From NCBI GenBank assembly GCA_002015125.1, contig MUYB01000012.1, positions 62,001 to 126,000 of the forward strand: 64,000 nt of DNA, given 5' to 3'. Of the stretch, positions 1-6,700 are shown piece after piece; position 1 is the stretch's first letter; every line of letters begins with the position of its first letter. The DNA is from [Haemophilus] felis (GTDB taxonomy: Bacteria > Pseudomonadota > Gammaproteobacteria > Enterobacterales > Pasteurellaceae). A program made the translations under genes and the position numbers. The notes under the pieces are model-generated. The model had not been told where the DNA came from, did no database searches, and worked only from the letters and a program-made list of their open reading frames with translations.

Positions 1-16
1 GGTTTGTTTCAATCAT
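1..16 (-). CDS. Start of probable HI1420-type antitoxin (partial)
   Basis: On the minus strand an ATG at 16-14 overlaps the end of the toxin gene and opens a frame reading MIETN before the window ends. The toxin stop TGA lies at 11-9. In this toxin family (HI1419/HI1420 type) the antitoxin gene directly follows the toxin, often overlapping it. Only five codons are visible, so the assignment rests on position and family habit. Confidence 0.4.
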
Positions 17-335
17 TTTTTTGCTCCTGTTTTTGTTGTTTTAACTGAGCCAGCAATTCACTTGCTCGCTGAATGTCGGCAGATTGCGACCCTTTATCGC
101 CGCCGTTTGTTAAAAGGTAAGTAATTTCGCTAATTCGCCCGTAGTAAAGGCGATAACCCTTGCTAATATTCAATCGCATTTCATAAACACCGCCTGTATC
201 AGGCAACAATTTATGATCGCCAAAATTGCCGTTTTCCGCTCGTCGAATGCGTGTTGCGATTTGGATTTTGGCTCGCAAATCGTTGAGATTATCCAACCAA
301 TCATCAAATATTTTTGTTGTTTCAATGATGTTCAT
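9..335 (-). CDS. Type II toxin, RelE/ParE superfamily (HI1419/HigB-like)
   Basis: A 108-aa basic protein. It begins MNIIETTKIFDDWLDNL, has a central GDHKLLPDTGGVYEMRL segment and the YRLYYGR core, and ends with a Lys/Gln-rich helix. This is the pattern of the upstream_HI1419 group of RelE/ParE-fold toxins, which generally act as ribosome-dependent mRNA endonucleases. The frame opens further upstream (ATG at 365), but a strong Shine-Dalgarno AGGAGGGAGAA lies directly before the ATG at 335, so I choose 335. The antitoxin start overlaps the 3' end and continues outside the window. The promoter (TACAAT at 355-360) carries a TTGTA/TACAA inverted repeat, consistent with autoregulation. Family assignment is from remembered sequence features, not a search. 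Confidence 0.85.
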   Translation of the reverse strand: MNIIETTKIFDDWLDNLNDLRAKIQIATRIRRAENGNFGDHKLLPDTGGVYEMRLNISKGYRLYYGRISEITYLLTNGGDKGSQSADIQRASELLAQLKQQKQEQKND

Positions 336-354
336 TTCTCCCTCCTTGCGGTGA

Positions 355-382
355 ATTGTAATCAATTGGATACAAAAGGCAA
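355..382 (-). promoter_or_regulatory. Promoter and probable operator of the toxin operon
   Basis: Minus strand: -35 TTGCCT (377-382), 16-nt spacer, -10 TACAAT (355-360). The inverted repeat TTGTA (356-360) ... TACAA (371-375) overlaps the -10, as expected for an operator bound by a toxin-antitoxin complex. Confidence 0.5.
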
Positions 383-418
383 CTGTTGATTTTTAGGGGG
401 TAAATGTGAAATCACAAT

Positions 419-437
419 GGACACAAGCATTGTGTCC
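419..437. repeat. Perfect 8-bp-arm hairpin
   Basis: GGACACAA-GCA-TTGTGTCC is a perfect inverted repeat in the otherwise gene-free stretch 376-523. No T-run follows it on either strand, so it is not an obvious terminator. Its function is unknown. Confidence 0.5.
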
Positions 438-523
438 TCACAGGCTGGCGCCCGAGAAAGGGGGAAGACTGTTTAGCAGGGATATTAAAATTAATTGAAA
501 TTGCATACATAAACTTGCAAACA

Positions 524-552
524 AAACCCCTGTCGGAGACCTTCAGGGGTTT
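524..552 (-). terminator. Terminator after the 31-aa micro-ORF
   Basis: AAACCCCTG ... CAGGGGTTT inverted repeat. On the minus strand the stem is followed by TTTTGTTTG. It lies 16 nt past the stop of the micro-ORF at 568. Confidence 0.6.
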
Positions 553-567
553 GGGGTTATTGGTAAA

Positions 568-663
568 TTAGGCGGCTTTTTTTAATTTGTTTGCTTCACC
601 ACGAGCAATGATTTCATTGATTGCTCGCTCTAAACGTGCATTTAAGAAAGCTAATTTTGACAT
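568..663 (-). CDS. 31-aa micro-protein, unknown function
   Basis: An intact minus-strand frame of 31 codons beginning MSKLAFLNARLERAI and ending NKLKKAA. It is amphipathic, basic and probably one helix, with no membrane segment. A good Shine-Dalgarno (CAGGAG, 6 nt before the ATG) precedes it and a stem-loop terminator (524-552) follows, which together make it a credible expressed gene. I do not recognise the family. It sits between the toxin operon and an IS605 remnant. Confidence 0.55.
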   Translation of the reverse strand: MSKLAFLNARLERAINEIIARGEANKLKKAA

Positions 664-773
664 AAGTTACTCCTGATGATAGATATTAGTATTGATGATA
701 GTCTTTATTTGAGATTTAAAGCTAACATCATCTATATTAGCACTTTGTAAACAACGAACTAGTCCAAATGCTA

Positions 774-1002
774 TTGACATCCTCCCCACCCTAAAGGATG
801 GGGATTCCTACTAGCTCCCACGCTTTGCGTGGGCTACTCTCGGTGGGTTCTTGTTGCTGACCGCTATTGCGGTTCACTTCACAAGCGCTACGGACGTGTC
901 CCGCCCTGATTTTGCCGTCATTGAGAAAGCCTAAGCATATCTCTGTTGGCAAAAAGATTGTACCTGATCTTGTGCCTTATATCCACACCCTAAAGGACGT
1001 GG
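774..1002 (-). mobile_element. Internally deleted IS200/IS605-family element (MITE-like)
   Basis: Two imperfect hairpins of identical design bracket the element: CCCCACCCTAAAGGATGGGG (784-803) and CCACACCCTAAAGGACGTGG (983-1002). Both carry the unpaired bases typical of subterminal hairpins recognised by Y1 transposases. On the minus strand the right end runs into GATGTCAA; TCAA (774-777) matches the cleavage tetranucleotide known for IS608. The element contains only the 3' end of tnpB, and no tnpA is visible. The exact left end is uncertain and could reach about 1022. Confidence 0.75.
791..976 (-). pseudogene. tnpB: tnpB 3'-end remnant (IS200/IS605 OrfB)
   Basis: A minus-strand frame of 61 codons with no start. 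It contains the C-terminal tail typical of many TnpB proteins: AGHVRSACEVNRNS, then QQQEPTESSPRKAWELVGIP, with the stop inside the right-end hairpin. The RuvC nuclease and zinc-finger regions are missing. In intact elements this 3' region also encodes the omega (guide) RNA scaffold, so an RNA could still be produced from here. Identification is by remembered C-terminal motif. Confidence 0.75.
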
Positions 1003-1149
1003 TTTTACGGCACAGCTGATAAATAATGCTCCAAAGATTAAAAAATCTCTTTTAATTGAGATTAAACAGAGATTTCAATGATTTCAATGGTTAATTTGCT
1101 ACTTTTAAAAACTGCTCGATTGTAACAAAAAAAATTTTTCACATCAATA

Positions 1150-1327
1150 TTCAGGTTTCAGGGTTCAGGGTTCAGGGTTCAGCTGTAGGGGCGGATGAAA
1201 ATCCGCCCGTTGAATTCAAAATTCGGGTGTCAGAACGGCATCAAACATAAAAAAATCTGTCTTCTGTCCTCTGTCTTCTGTCCTCTGTCTTCTGTCTTCT
1301 GAATGTGGAGACGCCACGCTGGCGTCT
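1150..1327. repeat. Composite dispersed repeat, copy 1
   Basis: In order: TTCAGGG-type heptamers (1150-1182); a GGGCGGAT-GAAA-ATCCGCCC hairpin (1189-1208); a core containing GGCATCAAACATAAAAAAA; six TCTGTCT/TCTGTCC heptamers (1256-1297); then the hairpin AGACGCCA-CGC-TGGCGTCT (1309-1327). The same parts recur at 1728-1837, 3450-3510 and 25281-25382. Confidence 0.85.
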
Positions 1328-1340
1328 AGAAACAACAGAA

Positions 1341-1622
1341 TTATAAGGCTGGAGAAAGGTCGTTTAATTCCTCGATGCGGAGCATACGAATGTCGGAGAC
1401 AGAAGGTTTGAACCAAGAATAGGTTTGCGACAATTTTTGTGCGGCAAGAACGCATTTAACGGCGGTCATTTCGTGATTGCCGAAATAAACACTGCCTTGT
1501 TGGTGGTCAAAGCCAAAACTTTCGAGGGTTTTTTTTACATCGCCATAAGCGTTTTGCCAGCTTTCGGAGGGGTAAAGCTGTTTTAGAACGGCGGTGTCAA
1601 GGTCAAATGCAATTGCGTACAT
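1341..1622 (-). CDS. vapD: VapD family ribonuclease-like protein
   Basis: A 93-aa protein beginning MYAIAFDLDTAVLKQLYP, with WQNAYGDVKKTLESFGF, QQGSVYF and a C-terminal SDIRMLRIEEL. This matches VapD, a small Cas2-like ferredoxin-fold endoribonuclease in Pasteurellaceae and Helicobacter that acts as the toxin of the VapXD pair in H. influenzae. The length equals the usual ~93 aa. Start supported by AAGGGA before the ATG. A promoter lies at 1656-1684. I see no vapX-like antitoxin gene next to it, so this may be a solitary copy. A longer VapD homologue is encoded at 45101-45550. Confidence 0.9.
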   Translation of the reverse strand: MYAIAFDLDTAVLKQLYPSESWQNAYGDVKKTLESFGFDHQQGSVYFGNHEMTAVKCVLAAQKLSQTYSWFKPSVSDIRMLRIEELNDLSPAL

Positions 1623-1655
1623 AGAATTCCCTTATTAATACAAAAAAACGGACTG

Positions 1656-1684
1656 ATTTTACGTAAAAATGAATGCGTCATCAA
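1656..1684 (-). promoter_or_regulatory. Sigma-70 promoter of vapD
   Basis: Minus strand: -35 TTGATG (1679-1684), 17-nt spacer, -10 TAAAAT (1656-1661), about 35 nt upstream of the vapD start codon. Confidence 0.6.
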
Positions 1685-1727
1685 GGTTTAATGTTACCTG
1701 CTTTGATATTTTTAACTTTGTTCATAT

Positions 1728-1837
1728 CAGGTTTCAGGTTTCAGGTTTCGGGCATTGGAATCGCATCAAACACAAAAAATCTGTTTTCTGTCATCTGTCA
1801 TCTGTCTTCTGAATGCAGGGATGCCACGCTGGCATCC
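1728..1837. repeat. Composite dispersed repeat, copy 2
   Basis: CAGGTTT heptamers (1728-1748), core GGCATTGGAATCGCATCAAA, TCTGTCA-type heptamers (1780-1807), then the hairpin GGATGCCA-CGC-TGGCATCC (1819-1837). Stem bases differ from copy 1 in a compensated way (C-G replaced by T-A). Confidence 0.85.
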
Positions 1838-1867
1838 GAAAAAAACAAAGGCTCCGTTTGGAGCCTT
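1838..1867 (-). terminator. Terminator of small membrane-protein cassette A
   Basis: AAGGCTCC-GTTT-GGAGCCTT stem (1848-1867). On the minus strand it is followed by TTTGTTTTTTT. It lies directly after the micro-ORF stop at 1873. Confidence 0.8.
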
Positions 1868-1872
1868 GAGAA

Positions 1873-1950
1873 TTAAATTTTTAACACTTTATGTAGTGTA
1901 AAGGCAATGCCTACCATTATTGCTGCGAAAACAAATAGACCGAATGTCAT
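1873..1950 (-). CDS. 25-aa single-helix membrane micro-protein (cassette A, second ORF)
   Basis: A frame beginning MTFGLFVFAAIMVGIAF, followed by a basic tail HKVLKI. It is almost entirely one transmembrane helix. Its ATG overlaps the stop of the preceding 27-aa ORF (ATGA), suggesting translational coupling, and a strong terminator follows at once. No family recognised. It could be a non-functional extension of the cassette, but its position, coupling and terminator favour a real gene. Confidence 0.45.
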   Translation of the reverse strand: MTFGLFVFAAIMVGIAFTLHKVLKI

Positions 1951-2030
1951 TGTTTTACGGCGTGATTAATGGCAAGTACGATGCCAATAGAAATTGCGGC
2001 AAGGATGCCTAAACCGATAGTGAGACCCAT
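1947..2030 (-). CDS. 27-aa single-helix membrane micro-protein (cassette A)
   Basis: Begins MGLTIGLGILAAISIGIV and ends NHAVKQ: one transmembrane helix with a short basic tail. Its GGAGGA Shine-Dalgarno lies inside the last codons of the upstream ORF, 0 nt from that ORF's stop, so it is probably translated by coupling. It resembles the 31-aa ORF at 2417-2512 (GFTIGLALLVLAVVGFAV) and occupies the same place in its cassette. Function unknown. Confidence 0.55.
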   Translation of the reverse strand: MGLTIGLGILAAISIGIVLAINHAVKQ

Positions 2031-2257
2031 TTAATCCTCCTGAGATAATTTATCTTTGTGTTTCCGAATGAGCTTTCCGCCTAGCATAAAGAAATAGGTA
2101 CAGATAAGCAAGAATAATATATTTAAGCCCTTAACAATCAATGGATATTGCCCGAAGACGACAACAGGGAAATAATAGCGACTTTGGCGATGTCTTCCAG
2201 CCATTTTGCCCAAGCGTCAAGGGTTTCTGTTTCGATAGGTCGTTTAAAAATGTTCAT
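2031..2257 (-). pseudogene. Small membrane protein, cassette A copy, frame-disrupted
   Basis: Starts MNIFKRPIETETLDAWAKW with a GGAG Shine-Dalgarno. It is clearly homologous to the intact protein at 2523-2747, but the frame stops early at 2138. The rest of the homology (FPVVVFGQYPLIVKG ... GGKLIRKHKD) continues in another frame to the stop at 2031. One -1 (or +2) shift near 2172-2185 would restore it. It is either a decayed copy, a programmed frameshift or a sequencing error; no slippery heptamer is evident. Confidence 0.65.
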
Positions 2258-2285
2258 CAAATTCTCCGTTGTGTCAAAAATGGAA

Positions 2286-2314
2286 TAGATATGACATAAC
2301 AAAGCAACTGGCAA
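2286..2314 (-). promoter_or_regulatory. Promoter of cassette A
   Basis: Minus strand: -35 TTGCCA (2309-2314), 17-nt spacer, -10 TATCTA (2286-2291). The same promoter is conserved upstream of cassette C (3354-3382). Confidence 0.5.
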
Positions 2315-2416
2315 ATATTTCAATTTCATTTTGGAACAGCGATCGCAGAATGGATTTGTTTGTGGATTTGATTTTTTGTCCCCACAGATTGTCGTCCTGT
2401 TGGATATTAGTGAGGA

Positions 2417-2512
2417 TTATTTTTTTAGCAAATTATTCATTTTAACGGCAAAACCAACAACCGCTAAAACGAGCAGTGCCAAGCCGATAGTAAAGCCGAT
2501 GTTAAGCTCCAT
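2417..2512 (-). CDS. 31-aa single-helix membrane micro-protein (cassette B)
   Basis: Begins MELNIGFTIGLALLVLAVV and ends with the basic tail MNNLLKK. One transmembrane helix. AGAGG Shine-Dalgarno, 10 nt downstream of the 74-aa membrane protein gene. It is homologous in sequence and position to the 27-aa ORF of cassette A. No known family recognised. Confidence 0.6.
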   Translation of the reverse strand: MELNIGFTIGLALLVLAVVGFAVKMNNLLKK

Positions 2513-2522
2513 TTTATACCTC

Positions 2523-2747
2523 TTATTTTTGTTTATGTTGGCGAATGATGCGACCAGTAATCATACAAGCATACACCAAAATAGCAAGCAATAAGATGTT
2601 GATTATTTTTAATACGAATGATGAATTGCCGAAAATGACCACTGGGGTCGCCAAAGCGGAAACTTTGGCAATGTCGTCTGACATTTTCGCCCAAGCATCT
2701 AAGGATTCTGCTTCAATGGGGCGTTTAAATAGATTGAGTTTGGACAT
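2523..2747 (-). CDS. 74-aa small membrane protein, intact member of a tandem family (cassette B)
   Basis: Begins MSKLNLFKRPIEAESLDAW, then a DDIAKVSALATPVVIFG half-hydrophobic stretch (about residues 24-40), then a clear transmembrane helix (about 47-66) and a basic tail RIIRQHKQK. It is the only intact copy of three tandem paralogues (2031-2257, this one, 3094-3325), all starting with the FKRPIE..(S/T)LDAW motif. The longer open frame to 2903 is not used here: all three copies align from the MNIF/MSKL start, and an AAAGG Shine-Dalgarno precedes it. Function unknown. Small two-gene membrane cassettes of this shape could be toxins, phage accessory proteins or immunity proteins; nothing seen decides between these. 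Confidence 0.65.
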   Translation of the reverse strand: MSKLNLFKRPIEAESLDAWAKMSDDIAKVSALATPVVIFGNSSFVLKIINILLLAILVYACMITGRIIRQHKQK

Positions 2748-2871
2748 TGTGTAACCTTTTTTTGCGGTTAAAAGCACAATCTTCCCCGAAAACACCGCCA
2801 CCACAAGGCAATTTTTCAAATTTTGGAACAGCGATCGCAGAATGGATTTATTTGTGGATTTGATTTTTGGC

Positions 2872-2902
2872 TGTAGGGGCTGATTATTATGATTTGCCCC
2901 CA
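2872..2902. repeat. TGTAGGGGC hairpin repeat
   Basis: TGTAGGGGC ... GCCCCCACA imperfect hairpin. It is related to the GCTGTAGGGGCGGAT hairpin at 1181-1208 and to the partial copy GGCTGTAGGGTC at 3447. Part of the same intergenic repeat family. Confidence 0.5.
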
Positions 2903-2923
2903 CAAAATCAAAAAAACAGGCAA

Positions 2924-2949
2924 AACAAAACCCCGAATAAGTCGGGGTT
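2924..2949 (-). terminator. Terminator of cassette C
   Basis: AACCCCGA ... TCGGGGTT stem (2929-2949). On the minus strand it is followed by TTGTTTTG. It lies 20 nt after the 40-aa ORF stop. Confidence 0.75.
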
Positions 2950-2969
2950 GGGTTATGAATAACTAAAAC

Positions 2970-3092
2970 TTAATTTTGCTTTGTTTTTCTTTGCTCAGTT
3001 TCTTTTTTGGCATTTCTCACAGTAATGTAAAGTGCGAGGTTAATTACAAGAGCAAATGCGACGACGACAGCAATGCTTAATGTGTATTCCAT
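2970..3092 (-). CDS. 40-aa single-helix membrane micro-protein (cassette C)
   Basis: Begins MEYTLSIAVVVAFALVINLA, with the tail VRNAKKETEQRKTKQN: one transmembrane helix followed by a charged cytoplasmic tail. GGGGGAG Shine-Dalgarno; its start lies 1 nt after the stop of the upstream membrane-protein frame. A terminator follows at 2949. It fills the same slot as the micro-ORFs of cassettes A and B, though its sequence has diverged. Confidence 0.55.
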   Translation of the reverse strand: MEYTLSIAVVVAFALVINLALYITVRNAKKETEQRKTKQN

Positions 3093-3093
3093 A

Positions 3094-3325
3094 TTATCTC
3101 CCCCTTGATGATAAAAATTCTTTATTTCGGCGAATAAATCTAGCGGCGAGCATCATAGCGTAGCACCCTAAAATAATCAATGTGCTGTTTGCCACCTTAA
3201 ATCCACTGCTATTGTCCATAAATCACAATAGGCAAAGCGACAATACATATTTTTGCTAAATCTTCCAGCCATTTCGTCCAAGCGTCAAGGGTTTCTGTTT
3301 CGATAGGTCGTTTAAAAATGTTCAT
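3094..3325 (-). pseudogene. Small membrane protein, cassette C copy, frame-disrupted
   Basis: Begins MNIFKRPIETETLDAWTKW and runs to ALPIVIYGQ, then stops at 3209. The homologous remainder (DNSSGFKVANSTLIILG ... RFIRRNKEF) continues in the +1 frame to the stop at 3094. The disruption differs in place and direction from that in cassette A, so the two copies were probably damaged independently. GGAG Shine-Dalgarno and promoter are conserved with copy A. Confidence 0.65.
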
Positions 3326-3353
3326 CAAATTCTCCGTTGTATCAAAAATAGAA

Positions 3354-3382
3354 TAGATATGACATAACAAAGCAACTGGCAA
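3354..3382 (-). promoter_or_regulatory. Promoter of cassette C
   Basis: TTGCCA (3377-3382), 17-nt spacer, TATCTA (3354-3359), identical to the cassette A promoter. Confidence 0.5.
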
Positions 3383-3449
3383 ACATTTCAATTTCATTTT
3401 GGAACAACGATCGCAAAGTGGATTTTTTCGGTGGAGTTAATTTTTGGCT

Positions 3450-3510
3450 GTAGGGTCAGATCAAACACAAAAAATCTGTCCTCTGTCATCTGTCATCTGT
3501 CATCTGAATG
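3450..3510. repeat. Composite dispersed repeat, copy 3 (partial)
   Basis: Core CAGATCAAACACAAAAAA followed by TCTGTCC and three TCTGTCA heptamers ending CTGAATG. The TCAGG heptamers and terminal hairpin are missing. It lies between cassette C and the adhesin promoter. Confidence 0.75.
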
Positions 3511-3558
3511 CAATCCTTTGTGTTTTTTGGGGTTTGGGGTGGTTAAAGTTTGTTCGAG

Positions 3559-3708
3559 TGTAAAGTGAATGTAAAGAATGTAAAGATGCAGGGTTTTTGA
3601 GGTTGCTGGGAGTTTGTAAGTTATTGATTTAATTCGCTTTTTTTTTTGCAAAAATAAAGTGGTCTTTACATTTAAAGGGTGGCTATTTTTGAGTGAAAGA
3701 AGTATAAT
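3559..3708 (+). promoter_or_regulatory. Candidate regulatory region of the giant adhesin
   Basis: Probable promoter TGGCTA (3680-3685), 17-nt spacer, TATAAT (3703-3708), about 80 nt before the start codon. Upstream are three direct copies of TGTAAAG (3559, 3570, 3579), one inverted copy CTTTACA (3664-3670), and a run of ten T (3638-3647). These are candidate operator sites and a candidate length-variable tract; their function is inferred only. Confidence 0.45.
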
Positions 3709-3786
3709 TGGGGGAATTATTTTAGGTTTTTGCGGTGAGGCTGTGGCGTCGCCGTTCATTTTTTAACAGATTAGCAGGTGCAAATT

Positions 3787-6700
3787 ATGAACAAAATTTT
3801 CCGTGTGATTTTTTCTAAAACATTAGGGCGTTTAATCGTCACTTCCGAATTGGCGAAGGGGGAGTGTAAGGCGAAGAGCAATGGCGAGAATGGCAGTGCG
3901 GTGAAGGAAGCAGTACAGAAAAAAGGCGGTAAATATCAGCTTAATCCTATGGCGTTTGTTGTGGCTGCGGCGTTGTCAATGCCGCAATTGGCGTTTGCTG
4001 GTCTTGACAGGGTGGTTATTGACAGTAAAACAGGGACGACAGGTTATGGCTATCACTATGATAGGGGTAAGCCAGGTCACGATAAACAATCTGTTGTATT
4101 GGCTCAAACAAATGACTCAAACAACAATGATGATTCTAGAGATAATGGGAGCTCCAAGGGGAGGGTAGAACGTCGTGCGATAGCGTGGAACTTGCTCGCT
4201 AAAAAATCCGTTATTATTGGTTCGGATGGTGCTTATGCTTTCCAAGAAGGGGGCAATCCTGATGACGCAAGTAACGATAAAGAAGCGGAAGGGGCTGTTG
4301 CTGTTGGTGCGGGAGTGAAAGTGTTTGGCTCACAAGGGACGGCAGTGGGGCAAAATGCGACGGCTGGGGCACAAGCCACGGCGGTTGGTGCGGATGCGAT
4401 TGCGGCAGGAATTTCCTCTATTGCTATTGGTTCGGATGATACTTCTGCTTATGAAGATAAATTGCCAGTAGATACGATTAAAACGATTTTCGGTTTCGTA
4501 GAAGCAAATAATCCTTCTGTAGAACCAAGTGACAATAAAACAGACTTTGCTGGCGTTGTAATATGGCGTGATTTTAAAGAAAGCTATGTTAATTCTAGAC
4601 AACCTGGAGTCGGTGACAAACAACAAAAATACTCTCCAACCTATGCCAAAGGGATTTCCTCTATTGCTATCGGTTCTCGTGCGATTGCGGAAGGGACGGC
4701 GTCGTTGTCTATTGGTACTTTGTCCGTGGCACGTGCGGAAAAAGCAACGGCAGTGGGTATTCGGACTTACGTTGATAAAAGCGCGACTGGAGCGACAGCC
4801 ATTGGGGAATCCACTCGGGTATATGCGTCAAACTCATTGGCGATTGGTAACAGAGCAGAGGCGACATCGCGAGGGTCGTTGGCGTTTGGTGCTGGCTCAA
4901 AAGCGGTGGGGAAAGGCTCGATTGCTATCGGGGAAAATGTTTACACCAATGCGTCCTTAACACAGGATTCCAGCGATAACTTTATGAACCGCTTGAGAAA
5001 TGCGGCGAAAATGCCTGTGCTAACAATTGCAACAGAAGCTAGTAGCGCCTTTATTGTAAACGCAAACGAGATGACAAGGAACTATAACGAACGTGGGAAA
5101 TTAAGCGTAAATGCTAATGAAAACTACTTTGTTAAATCAGGGTTTGCGGCTAACCAAAACCAAGATCAGTTAAAAAATTTAATCACGACCTTTATTAACG
5201 GTGATGGCTCTTTGAGTGATGATTTAAAAAACAAGTCAGGGTTTACGGGAAGTAATAATGCTAAAAATATAGCAGGTACACCTGATTTTCGTTTTGATGA
5301 AGTGGGAAATACCATTCTTAGGATTGGTAATGAAGAGATTAAGAAAACAAAAGACAAAGGCGAATTTGGTACTTCTTTAGGTTATTACATTAACAATACA
5401 GGCACGGCGTCCACGGCGATTGGTACGACTTCTGCAGTGGAAGGCTCTTATTCGGTGTCTTTGGGGGCGTTGAACTATATTGCACCAAGAGCCTTTAACA
5501 CGGTGGCACTCGGGGTTGGGGTTAACGTGCAGAAAGAAAACTCCATTGCCATCGGTTCGGGTTCAAATATGCTTGGGGCAGGGGCTGTGGCGATTGGTCC
5601 GGGTACGGTGGTTACACGAGATAACGCCGTTGCCCTGGGTTATGGCTCTACAGTGCTTTCGCCGTCGGGCGTTGGTGTTGGTACAGGTTCAAGCATCGGT
5701 AAAAACTCCACCAAATCTATTGCCATCGGTAACAACGCTTTTATTAAAGAAGATTTGGACGACAGCATTACTTATGAATATAGAAGAAATAATGCATCAT
5801 CGAATGGTTCATATACAAAGCAACAGGTCGGTACTAATGGAGTGCTACACAATGGTAACTCAACAGTAATTCTCACTGTCAAAGAAGCCAAAGCAGGCGG
5901 TGAAGCCTCTGCCATTGCCATCGGTCCTGATGCAAAAATCGAGGCAAGACGTGGTATCGCCATCGGGGTGGGTTCGCAGGTTAACTTAGCCAACTCCATC
6001 GCCCTCGGGGTGTTATCCAAAACTGACTACACCGAAAACGACCTTGCTAAAGCTGCCTATTCTCCACGTGGTTCTTATACCATTCCTGCCAACTCTCGTG
6101 TGGGTGTGTTTTCTGTGGGTTCAAAAGGGAACGAACGTCGTATCATCAACGTAGCCTCAGGGGCGTTGGATTCCGACGCCGTTAACGTGGCACAGTTGAA
6201 ATCCTTGGAAGACCGTTTGGAATATCGTGTGGATTCGAGCGATAAGGGTGTTCACTATTATGCTATTAACCAACAAAGTACGGATTTAGCTGATTTTGTG
6301 AAACTGGCGAAACGTGAGGGGGATTATCGTAACTATGTAACCTATATGGCACAGAAGTTGACGGTAATGGCTCGTAAAACAAATGGTGAAAACATCAATG
6401 AAGCGGGCTTGGCTGACTTATATAGAGAGGTTAAAAAACTGCACGATGATGCTACAGTTTCAGGCAAAGCAACTCATATTACAAATTTAATTAACGAAGT
6501 TTATAACAATAAAGTTGATATATATGGCGAAAGTTCAGGGGCACAACGGGGGATATTTGATAAAAAAACGAGTACAAAATATTTCGACAACAACAACCTA
6601 AAACTTTCCGATTTCTTAGACGCCGTGGATAAGGCGAAAAGTGCTGATTTGACAGATGAGGCTATCGCGAAACTTTATACCGATGCTGAAAGAGAGAGAA

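Noticed and set aside
1256..1301. Heptamer arrays (TCTGTCC/TCAGGTG) as a CRISPR array
   Set aside because: Units are 7 bp and contiguous with no spacers of 25-40 bp. The Cas2-like VapD proteins are not accompanied by other cas genes.
2344..2350. GCGATCGC-like octamers in cassette leaders as HIP1 elements
   Set aside because: The motif occurs only as part of the duplicated cassette leader (AACAGCGATCGCAGAATGG) and is not a dispersed HIP1 pattern.
2331..2754. Plus-strand open frames across the small-protein cassettes
   Set aside because: They lack ribosome-binding sites, run through terminators and promoters of the minus-strand genes, and share no homology between cassette copies.
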